NCBI GenBank assembly: GCA_043228905.1
Contig: JBHGNT010000016.1
Span: forward strand, 8,866,001 to 8,930,000
Direction of reading: 5' to 3'
From: Azolla caroliniana
Lineage: Eukaryota; Polypodiophyta
DNA: 64,000 nucleotides
Made by a program: the position numbers and the translations under genes. Shown one piece after another: positions 21,401 through 46,170 of this stretch (position 1 is the stretch's first letter; each line of letters starts with the position of its first letter). The notes beneath the pieces were generated by a model that did not search any database, was not told the origin of the DNA, and saw only the letters and a list, made by a program, of their open reading frames with translations.

Positions 21401-24400
21401 TCAAAGAGTAATCCGAGCACATAAGTGCCACTTGGTTTCAGGAAGACCAAGTTTTGTTTCAAACACCCATATGTCTTCTACTACAATCTGATTATCACAA
21501 AAAAGGAGTTGAAGTTAGCCAAAAACCATGCATATAAGTCCCTAACTAAAACAATACAAAATCCCATTCTCTTCCAACAGAAAAGACTTGCAATGTCACC
21601 ATGCACAAAATCTGAAATAAGACATGTTTCGTGTATAATTTTGCAGCAATGTTTGAATTTACGTTTAAATTTTGGAATTTAAAATAAAAACACCTTGATG
21701 TTTTGAGACATCAACTAAATAATCTTAGAATATTGAGACATCTCAAGAAATAAATTGTAAACAATTTTTATGCAGTTTTATTTACTTTTGGTAACTTTAC
21801 TTTATATCAAAATGATTCAAAGAATATTCTAAATCATGACAGTATATCGAAAAGTTTTATGCTGTCAGCCTGCACAATCAAATATATAAAAATGAGAGGA
21901 ATAATTTCCTCCATAGCTCTTTTTAGTCCAGAGAAATAAATGTGTGTGAGTGAATGAATAAAATACATGAAAGCAACCGATATTAAAGAGAAATTAAATG
22001 AGTTTAAAGGCCATAATCATTTCATCAAGTTGGCTTTGTACTGTTCCTTGCTCATTCAATTTACTTTCAGCTGAAATTTTGCTAGATTGTAGCAAATGAC
22101 TAACAATCACGAAATATTTCAATCATACAAAACATGATCAACCATTAAATTATGTTCTGAAATATATTAATTTTAGACATTTCAATATTAATACCTCTTT
22201 ATCAGGATCACCTGCTAATATATCCCCAGTTTTAGCAAAGGCTCCAAATTTCTATATAACCACAAGATAAAACACCATGAATGGTTATCCAGGTGAAAAG
22301 AAGAAAAGGCAGGAAATGTATCTCAATATTCGAATGTTTTCAAAAGAAAATTGATTACGGCTTTCCCTTAATAATATTACTTGGTTTGATCGTATCTTTA
22401 GTGTCAGCTGTATATATGCTTTGTCGATATTTTTAGCATCACTGGAAGCCTACAGATGGTTAAAAAGCCACATTAAAAGGTGAATAAAATTTACAAAACC
22501 CTTTTCCCATATGGCATGAATCCTCCCTTGTTCTTATAATTAATTTAGGTTTAATACATTATATGAATAAAAAATGCCAACCATTCGTGCTTGCAGTGTT
22601 TGTATCTTGATTGGACCTACTACCTCCCAATGGATACGAGACCATACAGCTTCTCGTTGTTTCAGTTCATTTTTTATTATCTGCAAGAAAACGCTAAGAA
22701 AATTATAGATTTGTCATAATATTTGAAATACACACAGATATCTAAAACTTTATGTTGACAGTCAGACTTCAATTGAGAAACTGATATTGAATGGAAAATT
22801 CATTGAGGCAGGCTCACAGAAAACATATTATCAGTAACAAACTGCTTAAGCGTGTTGCGGTCTCCCTGAGCAATGGCAGAATTTATCTGCAAATTCCAAG
22901 TGAGGCAATTGTTCAGGTACTAGAAATCGCTTAGAAAACAGATGACGAAAATATCACGTTAAACAAACATCAGAAAACGAATGTCAATTGGATAATAAAG
23001 TATTAAAAAAACAGCAAGAAAATTTCTTAAGAGGGCCTATAATAAGCTTCCAGTCTCTAATAGAAATTGTAAATTTCATAAGAAAGTCTATTAAGGAATG
23101 TGCTGCTCTTAAAACAATCGCATTTCGAGAAAACAGTCAATCTTTTTGCAAAAGCCATTACTTTGCTTAACCAATAACCAGATTCACAATCCTACCTATC
23201 CCGCAAATTAATATCAAAGAAAAGTCATCCCACAACTCAACTGCAGATCTAGGCGACATATCTGTACACCATAATGCAATTGACCAATATTGTATACTTG
23301 CCTCAGTCATAAGGGCAGATTCAGTTCGTTTCATATCAGATGCACCTCTTGTAAACTTCACCTTTCTTTGCTTGCACGTCTCTGTGACAATGTCCAGCCA
23401 ATATGAGGATGGACCTTGATCAATTCTAATTTCTCAAAATGCTGGCATAGGCGAGTGTAATTCAACCCACCCCACATAAAAACCCATCTGAACAATCATA
23501 GAATTTATCAACTTCATGCACGGGTAGGACAAGATGTTACAATGCATGCCACACGTCATTGTGCACAAGAGTAGCTGAAAATTCATATAACAGCAGTTAT
23601 ATTATGCACCATTATGGTTCTATCACTTCTCCAGAGAGCTGTAACTGATTCAGCATGAAATGTCGAGCACTAGTGTGTTAAAAAAACAAAATACGATGAC
23701 CTATATATACAATTATGACATATACATACATACAGTTATATAACACCTATCTACCCTTTAAGAGAGGTGCGAAAGCAGCCTAGTGAAGTCACCCTATTGT
23801 TCGTCTACTTGTAAATTAGAGCAACAAAGAAACTGGTCAGATAAATAAAAAACAATTGACAAGAACTCAATTAAATTTACCTGTTTGTAAAGAGTACATG
23901 CCTCAGAATAAAACTTTTTTCTCGTATACCCTGCCTTTTGACGAAGCTTTGCTATGGCATACGCACTCTTCAACTGTGATTAAGAAGAGAGACAGTTGAA
24001 TGATAAGAATGTTTTCAATTTTGATTCCTGAATTCAGATCCAGCCACTAGCATAATCAGTATTTTCAAAGACTACCATAATGCATGTGTCTCATTATGAA
24101 ACAAGTTACAACAGAATGAGAGAATGCCATAAAGGACACAATCAGAAGACCAATGAGGGAACGGTGAAGCAAAGCAAATGAGACTTATCAAGGAGAAAGA
24201 CAAGCCCTGGTTTCCATAGTTACAACGTTATTGTAATATTCTCCATTACCTAGAAGAGTCACAACAAAAAAAACATTTCATACCTAGAAAGAATGCTAGA
24301 TCTACCAGTTATTGATTGGGAGAAAACAACCAAGACTCTTCGCATTCATGAAATTAGTATACTAAGTTACGTCAGGACATCCTAGGAAACAATTAAGGTA

Positions 24401-27400
24401 GCACAATTATATTTAAAGGGATTTTATATATTGATAGATAGATAAAACAACACCTTCAGATTCCTCCTTCAATGGAAGGTATCCTTAAGATACTACCCCC
24501 TTGCAAGCTCCATTATTCTTGGCTCTTGAATGATGTTTGATATTCATAAGAGAAAGCACTCACAAATCTTACTACAGATGTGTCAGCCTACCCATTGTTT
24601 ATCAAGAACCAGGAGAAGAAAGAAAGAACGATATATTAACATCCTTTAAGAGGCCAAAAGACCAAACAAGAGTTACATCTTAAGTGTTCTCTAATCTCTG
24701 AGAACAAATCAAAATAAAATAAATGTTACTAAGTAAACATAAAAGTTAATAAGACAAAAAGAGACTAAATTGTTATCGGCACATGTAAGTTTCGTAAGTC
24801 CGATATATTGTAACTTGTCTTCGAAAGATCTATAGCATAGGTCAATCCAGAAAGGAGAGGTCTCCGAAGAGAGAGAAGCACCTACAATAGTGGGAGATAA
24901 TGGCCTTTATCTATCGATAACAAGGGTGGTGAGATCGTGCATGGGGTTGGGGCCTATGAGTCTTTCTATGATGTAACAATCGATAAAAGAGAAATCAATA
25001 CAACCCAGTAAAATACTTTTCACAAAAAGGAATCCCAAATCCCACAAATATTAGATTCACAACTTTGTGTACAGGAAGAAATAATGATAAACATGGATTC
25101 AATTGGATCACACAATGACTCTGAAATTGTCAAAAGTGACTATGGCATGTGCTATGAGAGATGCCATTCTTTCCAACCCTCTTCATGATTTACAAAGGAA
25201 AAATCAAACACCAGAGGAAATTTCACCAAATTGAACCTCAAATCTGAAAACACTAATCAGAGTTCCGCTGACAATCTAAGATCTTCCAATTGCCGAAAAT
25301 TCAGAGTCTTATTAAAAGGAAAGAAGGGCTGAGCTGCTGCATTGACAAAATTATCATCAAACCATTACCAATAATCATATTCTTCACACTCAAAACACCC
25401 CTGACTTCAGCAAGTGCTTCAGCAAATTCTAAGTTCTTACAGCAGAAAATGCTTCAGTCAATATTGGCACGTTTTCAATGAAATGAAATCCTAACTCTTT
25501 GAGATGAACTTGATTATCCTCTGACACCTGATACTCTGCAGCATCTTTTCTATCAATAGATAAACTTGAATATAAAGTTAACCGCTTCCTATAGATGGTT
25601 CAATTTGAAACGCAAAAAAAGAATACTGGTCATGTGATTTCCCATGCATTTCCATGCAGTTTGAAATTTGAATGTGCTTCATTTAATAAAAATCATGCGA
25701 AGGTATAAAACTGTAGCATGAATAATCCTTATAAATTAGTTCAACAAACAAATCGGCAGTTCAAAAAACTTTCAATACATGTTTACACTATGCTTACACC
25801 TCATCCATATTCATAGTACATCTGTTCTACTACAAAATCTGGGCATCAATCATTTCCTCATAATTGAATCACTTACAAAACAACAATATTGATGCCCCTT
25901 AGCTTCCAAGGACACTTAGAGTGTTCCATAACAGTATAGTTGCAACTATGCTCTCATATTTCATCATAAAGTATTAAGAATTGCAAACTGGATACAATCT
26001 CAGTAGAATCATCCAGTTTACATTGCCACTGAATATCAAGCTAAGAAACATCCATGTTTCATTTTTCAATTGGTACTTACATTCACAACACAAAAACTGC
26101 AATCCAAGATATGCACTTTACAATAGCATATGCAGTTACTCAAAGGAAGAAAACGAAACCGAAAGAATGGAAATGAAGAATACAATTATGTAAAAGCAGC
26201 ATGTTGCAGTAACAAAGAAAAAGGAAAGACATCTCTTATCAATATATTAAACATTTTCAGGAACAACATTAAAAATGAATCATTCGAATTGCAACGTTTT
26301 TTTATTACACCTAAATACTTCAAGACAGTTTCTTCACCTCATGGAGCAGATACTCTCTTATTTGTTGCCAGCCTTCTCTTGTAAACCATCTATTCATGCA
26401 GTAGAGGAAGTAAGATTATTGAATTACCTAAATTAGAGAATGTATGCATACATTTATTTACACAAATAGGTGGATGTAATGATAAAACTTCATTAAATAG
26501 CATAAACAAACAGATACAGATCCTGATACACAAAAATTCCATGTTGAAGCAATGGAATGTTGGGGTAAAGGCCCTAAATGACCCCCTTATAGTGTGTACA
26601 TGTGTATAGGCCTATTTATAAAGGCCAATCGTCACTAACCACTTTTTCGTTATTTTTGGGCCAAGTTCAGTGTGAACTTGGCCAACCCTAAATGGGTCAA
26701 ATAAAACATAAGTTAAAAACTTTTGGATCTCACTTCAAAGGTGAGCTCCTCCAACTACTGCTCTCTATCTATCTTTTCTACCATAGTTCCACTATTGCAT
26801 CTAAAGGGCCTATACTAGGGTGAATCCTGAGTATTCCTTAGCCCGATTGACATCATTCCTAACCCTTACAATGGAATTGAGGCAAACTCTAGATTTCCTA
26901 TAAATTGAACATTAAAACCACTGGGATGTTTGTGCAACCATTTGACATAAGAAAAATATACCTCTGGAAAAATGGAAGACGAGATCGGGCACGATAAGGA
27001 TCAATCACTATTCCTGGACTCCCTTGATATAGTTTCATGCCCATCTGGAATCAAGTAGTAGTCCACACCTTCATTGCAATATCCAAAGGAGCTAATGCAA
27101 TAGGACTCTAAATAGCACACATTGAAGAACGAGAATATTACTTGCCGTTGAAGATGTGGTGGTGGTGATGCAATCCGTGCAAAACCTCGGTCTTTCATCA
27201 AGAAAGGTGTCATCCTATACAGCTGCAAATCCATGGAGAAAACCAAAACTAAAAACCGAAGAATTCATTGGATAGCATATAAATTTTAGTTTTTCATATA
27301 TTACAGATTTCAAAATGTGATCACAATCTAGAAAATGAACTTGCAGAAAAAGCACATCACGGTTTTTCTATGTAACAAATGAACAAAAAATAAACAACTT

Positions 27401-29677
27401 TTATAGGGATCCTCAGAAAAAAAGCACGTACAGAAACTATTTGTTGTCACAGGCGAAGAAGTCATTTATGGCTTGAAGTAAATACCAAGCAAAGGGAAAT
27501 AAATGCTACCAGACCCAATATCAAATCTAAAGTGTTATATAACACCTCTCAATATTATTTCATGATTAATGTGATGATGTAATGTGGATGATCTTTTCTT
27601 TATAGGTTCCAAAATGTGGGGTGGGCGCAGTTCATTTTGCAATCAACAGAAATCATTTGAAATTATTTGATTTTCGTAGGGCTTTGTGTGTTACCCACTT
27701 CTGTTTGAGATTCAGCCAATACCAGGAAACTCTATTCTTGAGACACTAAAGCAGAAGAGACTATCTATAGAATATTTCAGATACCTGTATTGTCACCATT
27801 ACTTTCATAATGCGTAAGACAAAATACAATCAAATATACGTGTCAAAGCTATGTGTCTTTATGTGCAATGAACATTTGCATCCATGCATATATCAGATGT
27901 ACGCGTAGCATTGTTTTTATCATGTGTACAGGAACCAATAAAATATATGCAACATGTATAAGATAGATCCAAATATAGTTTATATACACACATATATATA
28001 TACAAACATACACTTTAATATATTACGTAATGATTTATATCCATTTTTATCAATCTAGTATAGGGTTAGAAGATGAGTGAAACTTTCTTTCTTAGAAATT
28101 TTGACTGTTCATTGCTTTCACATTGAATACCATTATACATGTTATGGCAGATTGAAGGACCTTCCATTGTCAAATGTACTCACCAGAACTTCGTTTGGTT
28201 GTGCAGTGCTGGAGAAGAGACCACTCATACATCTAGCAGATTTAAGGATACCCATATTACCTCCAGTCGAGGAATAATTTCTAACTAACCACCTTGTCGA
28301 TTCATTGATACCTGATTGGGTTTCATAAGGCATTGTGTTATTTCTAATGATAGATCTTCTTGACAGAAGGATATCTGTAAAAGAGAATGATATAAATATC
28401 AGGAAAGCTAAGTAGGTTAGATTACCAGAATGATCACAAAATATATCAAAGTTAGGTTTAGACTACATGACAATACATAATTTCAGATACAATATTTATG
28501 CTGCGACCAAATATGACATTTCTCTACAATCCTATGTATCTCATAAAGAAAATTTGAAAATAACATTTTATTCCATGATATGTGAGAGATCTTACAACCC
28601 TAAATGTAACAAAAAACCTGTCAAATTTAGGTAGAGAAAAGAGATGGAAACAGATGTGATGTGTCTCTCTCTCCCTCTTCCACTTCCACTTTTTTATTTT
28701 GTTAGGGCTTATACCCTTGACACTGCAAGCATCTCCTTGTATCACGACATTCCTCATCATACCAACTATTTTGTATCACTCTACCAAGTTTGGGGGGATT
28801 GGTTGTTGTGTGCGGAAAGGCATTTGTGGCTGCTTTATGCAATGATTTTGACAATCCTAGGGTAACTTCATCAAGGATCCAAATCTAGCATGCCATTGTA
28901 TACTCCACAACTATACATATCAATTGTCTCGCAAGTAAATCGACACCTTGCCTGCCCACTACTATGAAAAAAAAAGAATTATTTTCTCACAACGAGACTA
29001 TGCATTCAACTACATTCGTGGTATCATCTGAGGAAATTGTGTGCTAAAAACATGGCTAGCCACTAGGATATATAGCCCTGATAGGAAACAAGTAAAAAAG
29101 AAAAGAAATTGAAAATTAAATGAGAAAATATGCGTCATTATCACTTCTTCAAAAAGACTAAAGAGACCATAAATTACCTTCATTCTAACAAGAAGCAAAA
29201 ATATACAAACCATAAGCTACAAAGTTATGTTAGAGAAGGAGAAGAACAACGAGGATATGAGCAAATACAATCAAAATTGATAGAAAATAAAAATAAAAAA
29301 TAAAACTAACAAGAAATTGCTAAGATCTCTATCTTGGTGGGAGGGGCAATCACTCTCTGAAGTAATAATTGGGTTGAAATTTTCGTCAAATTTCCATTTT
29401 ATTTTATTCTGAATCGAAATATTTATTGATGGTAAACGCCTGAATTTCTGGTAATGCCTATTTCTTTTTTCTTTTTATTTTCTTTTATTTTTAAAGGGGG
29501 ATGGGGAGGGTTGGGGGGGCTTCAGAATTTCATGGTTTTTCATCACAGAGTTCTACGAAGAAGTTACATGAATTGGAGAATTTAAACAGTTTAATACAAG
29601 CATGGAAGTAGAGAAATCAGGTACGTACCAGGCTTCTGGGAGAGGACGAGCTTTCGGGCGAGTGAAGAAAGAGCCAT
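21401..29677 (-). CDS. Mitochondrial Tim44-domain protein, mL45 type (309 aa, 11 exons)
   Basis: Exons on the minus strand: 29677-29629, 28374-28184, 27222-27142, 27044-26962, 26389-26338, 23973-23881, 22886-22818, 22680-22582, 22449-22381, 22251-22195 and 21487-21401. They add up to 930 nt with consistent phases, GT/AG borders and no internal stop. The N-terminus (MALSSLARKLVLSQKP, then RRSIIRN) is Arg/Ser-rich without acids early on, a mitochondrial presequence. The C-terminal half is a Tim44-like domain: LKSAYAIAKLRQKAGYTRKK, then INSAIAQGDRNTLKQFVTDN, WSRIHWEVVGPIKI, AYIQLTLKIRSNQKF and the end EDIWVFETKLGLPETKWHLC. This matches plant proteins annotated as Tim44-related and metazoan ribosomal protein mL45, which helps anchor mitoribosomes to the inner membrane. 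Whether the plant protein is ribosomal or an import factor is not settled by sequence. Introns hold a LINE tail and a solo LTR. Confidence 0.9.
24613..24960 (-). mobile_element. LINE 3' end (CTTT-tailed family) in a Tim44-gene intron
   Basis: The stretch from 'gaaagaaagaacgatatattaac' rightwards matches 41786-42150 along most of its length and is the 3' terminal part of the same LINE family on the minus strand. On its sense strand it ends in CTTT repeats. No coding part is left. It lies in the 2.4-kb intron between exons 5 and 6. Confidence 0.8.
26558..26870. mobile_element. Solo LTR, about 310 bp, in a Tim44-gene intron
   Basis: The block begins TGTTGGGGTAAAGG and ends CCTAACCCTTACA. AATGGAA stands directly outside on both sides (26551-26557 and 26870-26876, overlapping the last base), as a target duplication would. 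CTATTTATAAAGG (about 26610) looks like a TATA region. No second copy or internal sequence is near. Confidence 0.65.
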
Positions 29678-29751
29678 GGATCCTTCTTTCCGTCTGTCTG
29701 GCCTTGTCTCGTCTCTGTATTCTTCTTCTTCATAAACCCCGAAACAAATCA

Positions 29752-29880
29752 AAAACCCAAACATTCCCAAATTTACAAACATATACCCAAACATTCCAAA
29801 AATTTACAAACATAAACCCCAAACATTCCAAAATTTACAAACATAAACCCCAAACATTACAAAATTTACAAATATATCCC
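29752..29880. repeat. Tandem repeat of about 31 bp upstream of the Tim44-domain gene
   Basis: Four copies of 'aaacataaaccccaaacattccaaaatttac' with small changes stand about 80-200 bp upstream of the start codon at 29677, in the promoter or 5' leader. Whether they affect expression is unknown. A following CCTTCC tract leads into plain AT-rich sequence. Confidence 0.8.
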
Positions 29881-30398
29881 CATTCCCTCCTTCCTTCCTT
29901 CATTCAATTCTTGTGTTGGACAATCTCTCACAATTATCTTCTTTTTGAGCTTTCCACATCATTCTCCATTTGCACATCCCTAAACCCTAAACAATTTGGT
30001 TTCAAGCTATCTAAGTTTAACATTCTCGAACCAAACCAAACCGTTGCCAATGGTTAAACGAAACCAACCCCAATTTATTCTAGAATATTTCATGAAATTT
30101 CGCTACCTTTACTCAAACCAATGTATTGAACTAAGCCACCGTGTTTAGCCAAGTTTCAACTTTAGTGACCGTTTCATACTCATAGTCCTTTAGAAATCTT
30201 GTGATGTCTTCACCTAAAATTAGTAAATCTTTAGAATAACAAATCACATAACAAGTGTCAACTCGCTTTCCAATCGATTAGCCGCACTTTACATTTGTAT
30301 CATTCAACTCATCGTGGCCATCATGAAATTGACCATGTCTACATTGAATCCGCTCTCAATAATTTCTACTATGGAAGACCCCCCCCCTTGTTGACACT

Positions 30399-30900
30399 TC
30401 ACGTTGGGTTCACCAAAATTTGTCCCGTAGGTCATGGTCGTTGTGCTAAATCCCTAGGATTTAATTAACGGGTGATTGTAGAAGTAAACTATATGGTTGG
30501 GGGAAAGATAATGGGATTATGCAAAATTGATGCCAAAGAGGATGAAGCCTGAAGGGAAAACTAAATGCTTTTATTACTTGAATATATGTATCAATTTACA
30601 CCACTTAAATGATAACAGTTTAATCATCTCAAGAATTTAAGGTGGCTGAACTTACACCTCTCATATACATATGTGTAAGGAGGGAGATTTGAACTCTTGC
30701 TTATCACTTCACAAGTGAAAGCTCTTGCAACAAGCTCTCTCTATTGTTTCGTGCACCTCACATTCACACTCTTGTTTCCTATTGTTATTGCTTTCTTCTT
30801 CACTTCCCTACTAAGCCTATTTGTCGGTCCCAAAATTCAACCAATTTCATCTCATAAAGTGTGAGCTTCAAGACAACAGTGTTTGAGAACAAGGTAATTG
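30399..30900 (-). mobile_element. 5' LTR and primer site of a Gypsy-like remnant, minus orientation
   Basis: On the minus strand TGGTGAACCCAACGTGA (30415-30399) matches, with one change, the primer-binding site of the Gypsy element at 15832. A candidate LTR abuts it across five bases, beginning (plus strand) TGTCCCGTAGG at 30421. Downstream of the primer site the element is cut off by a C run (30380-30387). The far LTR edge is uncertain. Confidence 0.55.
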
Positions 30901-31680
30901 AGGTTAGAGACTAAAGAGCGATTGACAATAACTCTTGCCGGACTTATCATCCATAGGGTATTATATGGTGGTTCGTACCCCTTGGCTTACAATATTGGCA
31001 TCTATTAGTACAAATGTGGGCTCGATGAGAACACCTTGAGCCAACATGAACATCCCTTCAAGAATGATTGGATACAAGTTAAATTTGAACAATGCAATAA
31101 ATACACTAATCAAAATCTTCCAACATTAAGAATCATTCACCTAATCCATATATGATCAAACCTTCTTCTTATTGCTTTCTTATATGATTATTTGAACTTA
31201 ATTTGATACAAGCCACATCAAACATTCATGAAATCTTGATCAACTTTCATCATTGCAATGTATTGTGAAATGGCAAGGTTTCAAGAAAACCATTATCCAA
31301 ACTCAACACTAGAGCTTGTCCAAGCAAAAAAGGATGTAAAGAAGTCCAAATCCCAGAAGAAGCCAATCAAGAAATACTTTGAACAATTTTTTTGATAAAC
31401 AAGTATGCAAGACATATGGAGAGTGGGAGAGAATGAAATGGAAAACACATTAATGTAGACTAGAGTCCAAATTCCTCATATGAGAAAACTCTTGATTATA
31501 AATATGAGTGAATTCATGTTACCATTGTAGAACAGAAAATAAAAACTTTAGGTTTCCTAATGAGCCATCATAATGATTTTAATGTGCGTTGTGGAATGAT
31601 TCAACAATGGTTTACAAAGATGATTTATGTATGGGATGAGTAGCAATGTGGGGGTACAAGGTATCCAAACTAGTTAGTTG
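30900..31680. other. Spacer without a recognised feature
   Basis: AT-rich sequence with only short frames. It may include the rest of the LTR remnant and decayed internal transposon sequence, but nothing specific can be supported. Confidence 0.5.
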
Positions 31681-31725
31681 GTGTGGTGGAGGACGTCTAT
31701 AACAAGGTTTACCCAATGCATCTAG

Positions 31726-32390
31726 GTGACGGTATGGGCCATGTGCTTTGTATCCTAGTATTCATGGTCAAATGTTGCTTGACTTGCTTTGTGGTGACAT
31801 ATCAACACATTGTTAATGTAGATAAGGGCCTATGGAAGAAGTTAGTGATGGTATGGGCCATGTGCCTTGTATCCTAGTATTCATGGTCAAATGTTCATCG
31901 ACTCGGTCTACTATGACATATCAACACATTGTCAATGTCAACGTGGATCTCCATGATGTGGTGATGGTATGGTTTCTATGCCTTGTATCCTTGTATTCAT
32001 GGTCAAATGTTCCTCGACTCGTGTAATGATGACATATCAACACATTTTCAATGTCGACATGGATCTCCATGATGTGGTAATAGTATGGCCCATGTGTCTT
32101 GTATCCTAGTCATTATGGTCAAATGTTCCTTGTCTCGCTCTACGGTAACATATCAACACATTGTCAATGTCAACGTGGATCTCATAACATATCAACACAT
32201 TGTCAATGGCAACGTGGATCTCATAACATATCAACACATTGTCAATGTCAATGTGGATATCCATGATATGGTGACGGTATAGCCCATGTGCATTGTATCC
32301 TAGTATTTATGGTTGAATGTTCCTCATCACACTCTATAGTAACATATCAACACATTGTCAATGTAGATGTGGGCCTATGGTACAATTGTA
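31726..32390. repeat. Two-level minisatellite: about 117-bp units with an internal 38-bp expansion
   Basis: The phrase 'ggtatgggccatgtg' recurs at 31731, 31850, 31966, 32083 and 32276, each time followed by 'tatcctagtattcatggtc' and 'catatcaacacattgtcaatg'. Spacing is 119, 116, 117 and 193 bp. The longer unit contains three copies of a 38-bp piece (about 32146-32262, 'catatcaacacattgtcaatgt' plus 'caacgtggatctcataa'). Frames are open only locally and are not conserved. Confidence 0.9.
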
Positions 32391-35085
32391 CAATTGTTTG
32401 TGGCATAGTATAAGTGTTGATCCCCTATTCTTTTGAATTTAAGCTAGCTTTAGCTTAAGTGTTTTAGTTCAACCTTCTCATTATCTACCAAATGGTAGTG
32501 AAGTCTACATAGAGGGTGGCATTCTTCTCTTCAATGTGCTTGTAAGCTGGCATCTTCACACCAATTGTTTCTCACTCTTGACATTTCTTTCGCATAATTT
32601 GCAAAATCTTTGAGCTTGAGATGTGTGAAATGTTTATCTTTCTTTGGCTTCTAGATGGCAAGAGAAAACTTTTAAGTCAAACCATTACTTTGCAACCACT
32701 ATGGGGCATTTAGATGTTCATGTATGTTAGTCTTTATATAAATCTATCTTGTGAGATGTCATGAAATGATATATGTAGCAACACATCTTTCTGGGAAGAG
32801 GCTACCTTAGTGTGATCCAAGTCTTTTGGATATATAGTTTCCATAAGGTTTACAAGTTTTACTTACATACAACTTGTTCCATACATAATTTTGGAAGAGT
32901 GTATAAACTTGGAAGATTGACGAGTTCTCTATGATGAGTTCATTGTTGTTGAATCACTTCATCTTCTATGGGTATCACATTCCTTCTCCATGTTCTAATG
33001 TGGATATTTCCACTTTCTAGAATAATGCACAAACCATTCTAGGAAGTATGGGCCAACTAACTCAAATGATCTCATGTGGATTGGAAGCTTTGCATAATTT
33101 TGAATGCACTATTTTCATCCACTCGTGGATGGGGAGTCCTAGAGCCCAAATGGTTGCAATATACATGACAATAAGGTTGGACATGGTCTCAAATAACCAT
33201 ACTTTGGTGTGTACCTCCTACAAGTATTCACCATACCAATGTCACTCTAGCAATAGAGAGATAATAGCCATAGTCAATCAATTCATGATAGGTTGGATCA
33301 CAGAGCATTGCTTAAGCATGCTTGTAAATGTGACTCCTACATTAACATAGGAATTCACTACCTTAACTTGTCCTCTTGGTAGGATGAGATAACAAGTAGG
33401 TTATTCAAAATGAATCCATAGAAGATTCTAGCCTTAAGTTTTTCTCATGTTAGGTTTATTGACATCTTGTTTTAACAAACAATCTAAGGAATTGAGATGG
33501 TGTTGGAAAACTATATCTAATTAAGGGATTGACATCATGTCATTATTGTAGAGAAGCATATGGATGGGTGTACCAAATATGTCAATTCCTTTGACATCTC
33601 CATGTGCAATCTCCTATCTCATCAATATAGAGGCCAATGAAGATAACATATTGATAGTCCTCATAAACACCTAACTCATCCAAACTTGTGCCCATACACT
33701 TGGAAGACTCTATGGGGTCATGAGGTTGTCAAAAACACACAAGATGTTGTGGACAAAGAAGACTATTCCACCATCAAGAAAGGATGACAATTCAACAAAC
33801 ATGGGTCTAAACCGTTCAAAGATAATTGGCATGTCATCAAATTCATTAATCACATAAATGAAGGGTTAATCACACAAAAAAAGCTCCCATGGGTCTTTGA
33901 AAGAGGAAGCTCGAGGTCTCAAAATTGTATGGTACAAACCTTGCCCTCTTTGGGGCATGAACATTCTCATTTACTTCCAAATTGTTTATTGTGTAATTTA
34001 ACCAAGACTTTTGTATGATGTTAATACATCTTTCACATTCCACGCTATATTATTGAATTTGGGGCACATTCCTATGAATGTGGCATCTCAAGAGACATGC
34101 TGAAACTTTCTGCTAGTTCACGGATGAAATGAATGATTGTCTGTGTATGGGATCAAGGTTGGTGAAGTATGTGTGAAGTGAATGATTGTGCATGGGGACT
34201 GTGTTGGCTGCATGCAAATGTACGTACATGTGGAGGTGTAGGAGATATTAATTGTGAAGAGTGATATTTTATTGATTGTAGCAAAGGCCACAGTTGAGAG
34301 ATCATGCTGCTGCAAAATTCAATATTGATGACCAGAGAGTTAGAACACTAAATTCATGTGCTCAATAGATAGTGGCACAAATCCGCTAGAACAAAGCTGA
34401 CTGTATAGAAAAACAAATATTTCGTTTCAATGGCCAATTGAACAGAACAGAATATTATGCACAGCTTGGGAGATAGTCTGATGGCAGTGAGGAAGTACAG
34501 AATTAAGGCACTGTCATACAAGGTTGACTTATCACAATGGATCCTCGGGGGACATTTGATATGCCTAACAAACAAGAATGTTCTAATAGAGCCCTTTTAT
34601 ATGCTTTGCACAGGGAGCAGCATAAAGGTTGTGCAATCCCCTCATGAGCAGTCATAGTTTGGTTTTACTGTAGCTGTATATAATAACAGTTGTAACCATG
34701 ACAAAGATGTTACAATATATAAACAAAATAACCACATCAATGTCAGCATAAGTAGCTGCTGAAAAACCGAATCTATTGACCAGGGCGTTATGTTAGTGTC
34801 CAAAGAATAGCTTCATGAATATAAAATTCCTATGGAATAGTCTTCAAAGGGTTATAATATATTGCCGAGGTTGTTGAAATGGCCATTCTTGAAATTTTGA
34901 GGTAATTTACTTAAACAACACTACAGAAGAGCATACGAGCACAAGAACTAGAGCACTTACAAAACATTCATAGAAAACCTGGTCAATTTGCTAAAGCATG
35001 TGTCCACGCATGACTTCATTAAATCTATTATACACATTGGTGGGTGCCTGTCCCACATCAATATTTCTTCATCCTAAAAGTAATG
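32391..35085. other. Intergenic region and probable 3' untranslated region of the MAP4K gene
   Basis: 32391-34300 shows no recognised gene or repeat; a 100-codon plus-strand frame (33048-33350) has no domain I know. The part next to 35085 (about 34350-35085) is likely the 3' untranslated region and terminator of the minus-strand kinase gene. Candidate AATAAA-type signals are too common here to choose one. Confidence 0.4.
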
Positions 35086-45857
<10,772 letters not shown>

Positions 45858-46170
45858 AGCTTATTTAGAAACAAGAAGAAGAAAAGGAGCCGCTAGAAGA
45901 TGATCTGAGAGGAAATAAACGGGAAAGAAAGGTGGCCGCTTCCGGCGTTTCTGAAACGGGGACGTTTCCCAGTGAAACGGGGAGAGGGGAGACGGAGTTT
46001 CAGAAGAGAATAGAAGCAAACCGAAGATGTGCGATGATGATCAGAATGATGATGAGTCGACGAGGTGGAAGAAGAAGAAGAAGAAACAGAAAAAGAGCTT
46101 GATCTGAGGTCTTCTGCAGCTTCCATGGAAAGCTTGGAAAGGAGGAAAAGGGGGAGAAAAGGGCAAAGCA
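45858..46170 (-). promoter_or_regulatory. Probable 5' leader and promoter of the MAP4K gene
   Basis: Sequence upstream of the kinase start contains GAAGAAGAAG tracts (C/T-rich on the sense strand), typical of plant 5' leaders. Several overlapping short frames here are low-complexity Ser/Glu readings of these tracts. No TATA box was fixed. Confidence 0.35.

Noticed and set aside
22010-22095. Minus-strand frame with an AG acceptor that could be the last exon of the Tim44-domain gene
   Set aside because: The phase is wrong after the exon at 22195 (an early stop results), while 21487-21401 fits the phase and encodes the conserved EDIWVFE end.
23167-23420. Minus-strand frame inside the Tim44-domain gene
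   Set aside because: It lies between two exons that join in phase and has no family resemblance; it is intronic.
31726-32390. CRISPR-like repeat array
   Set aside because: Head-to-tail minisatellite in a plant genome with no distinct spacers.
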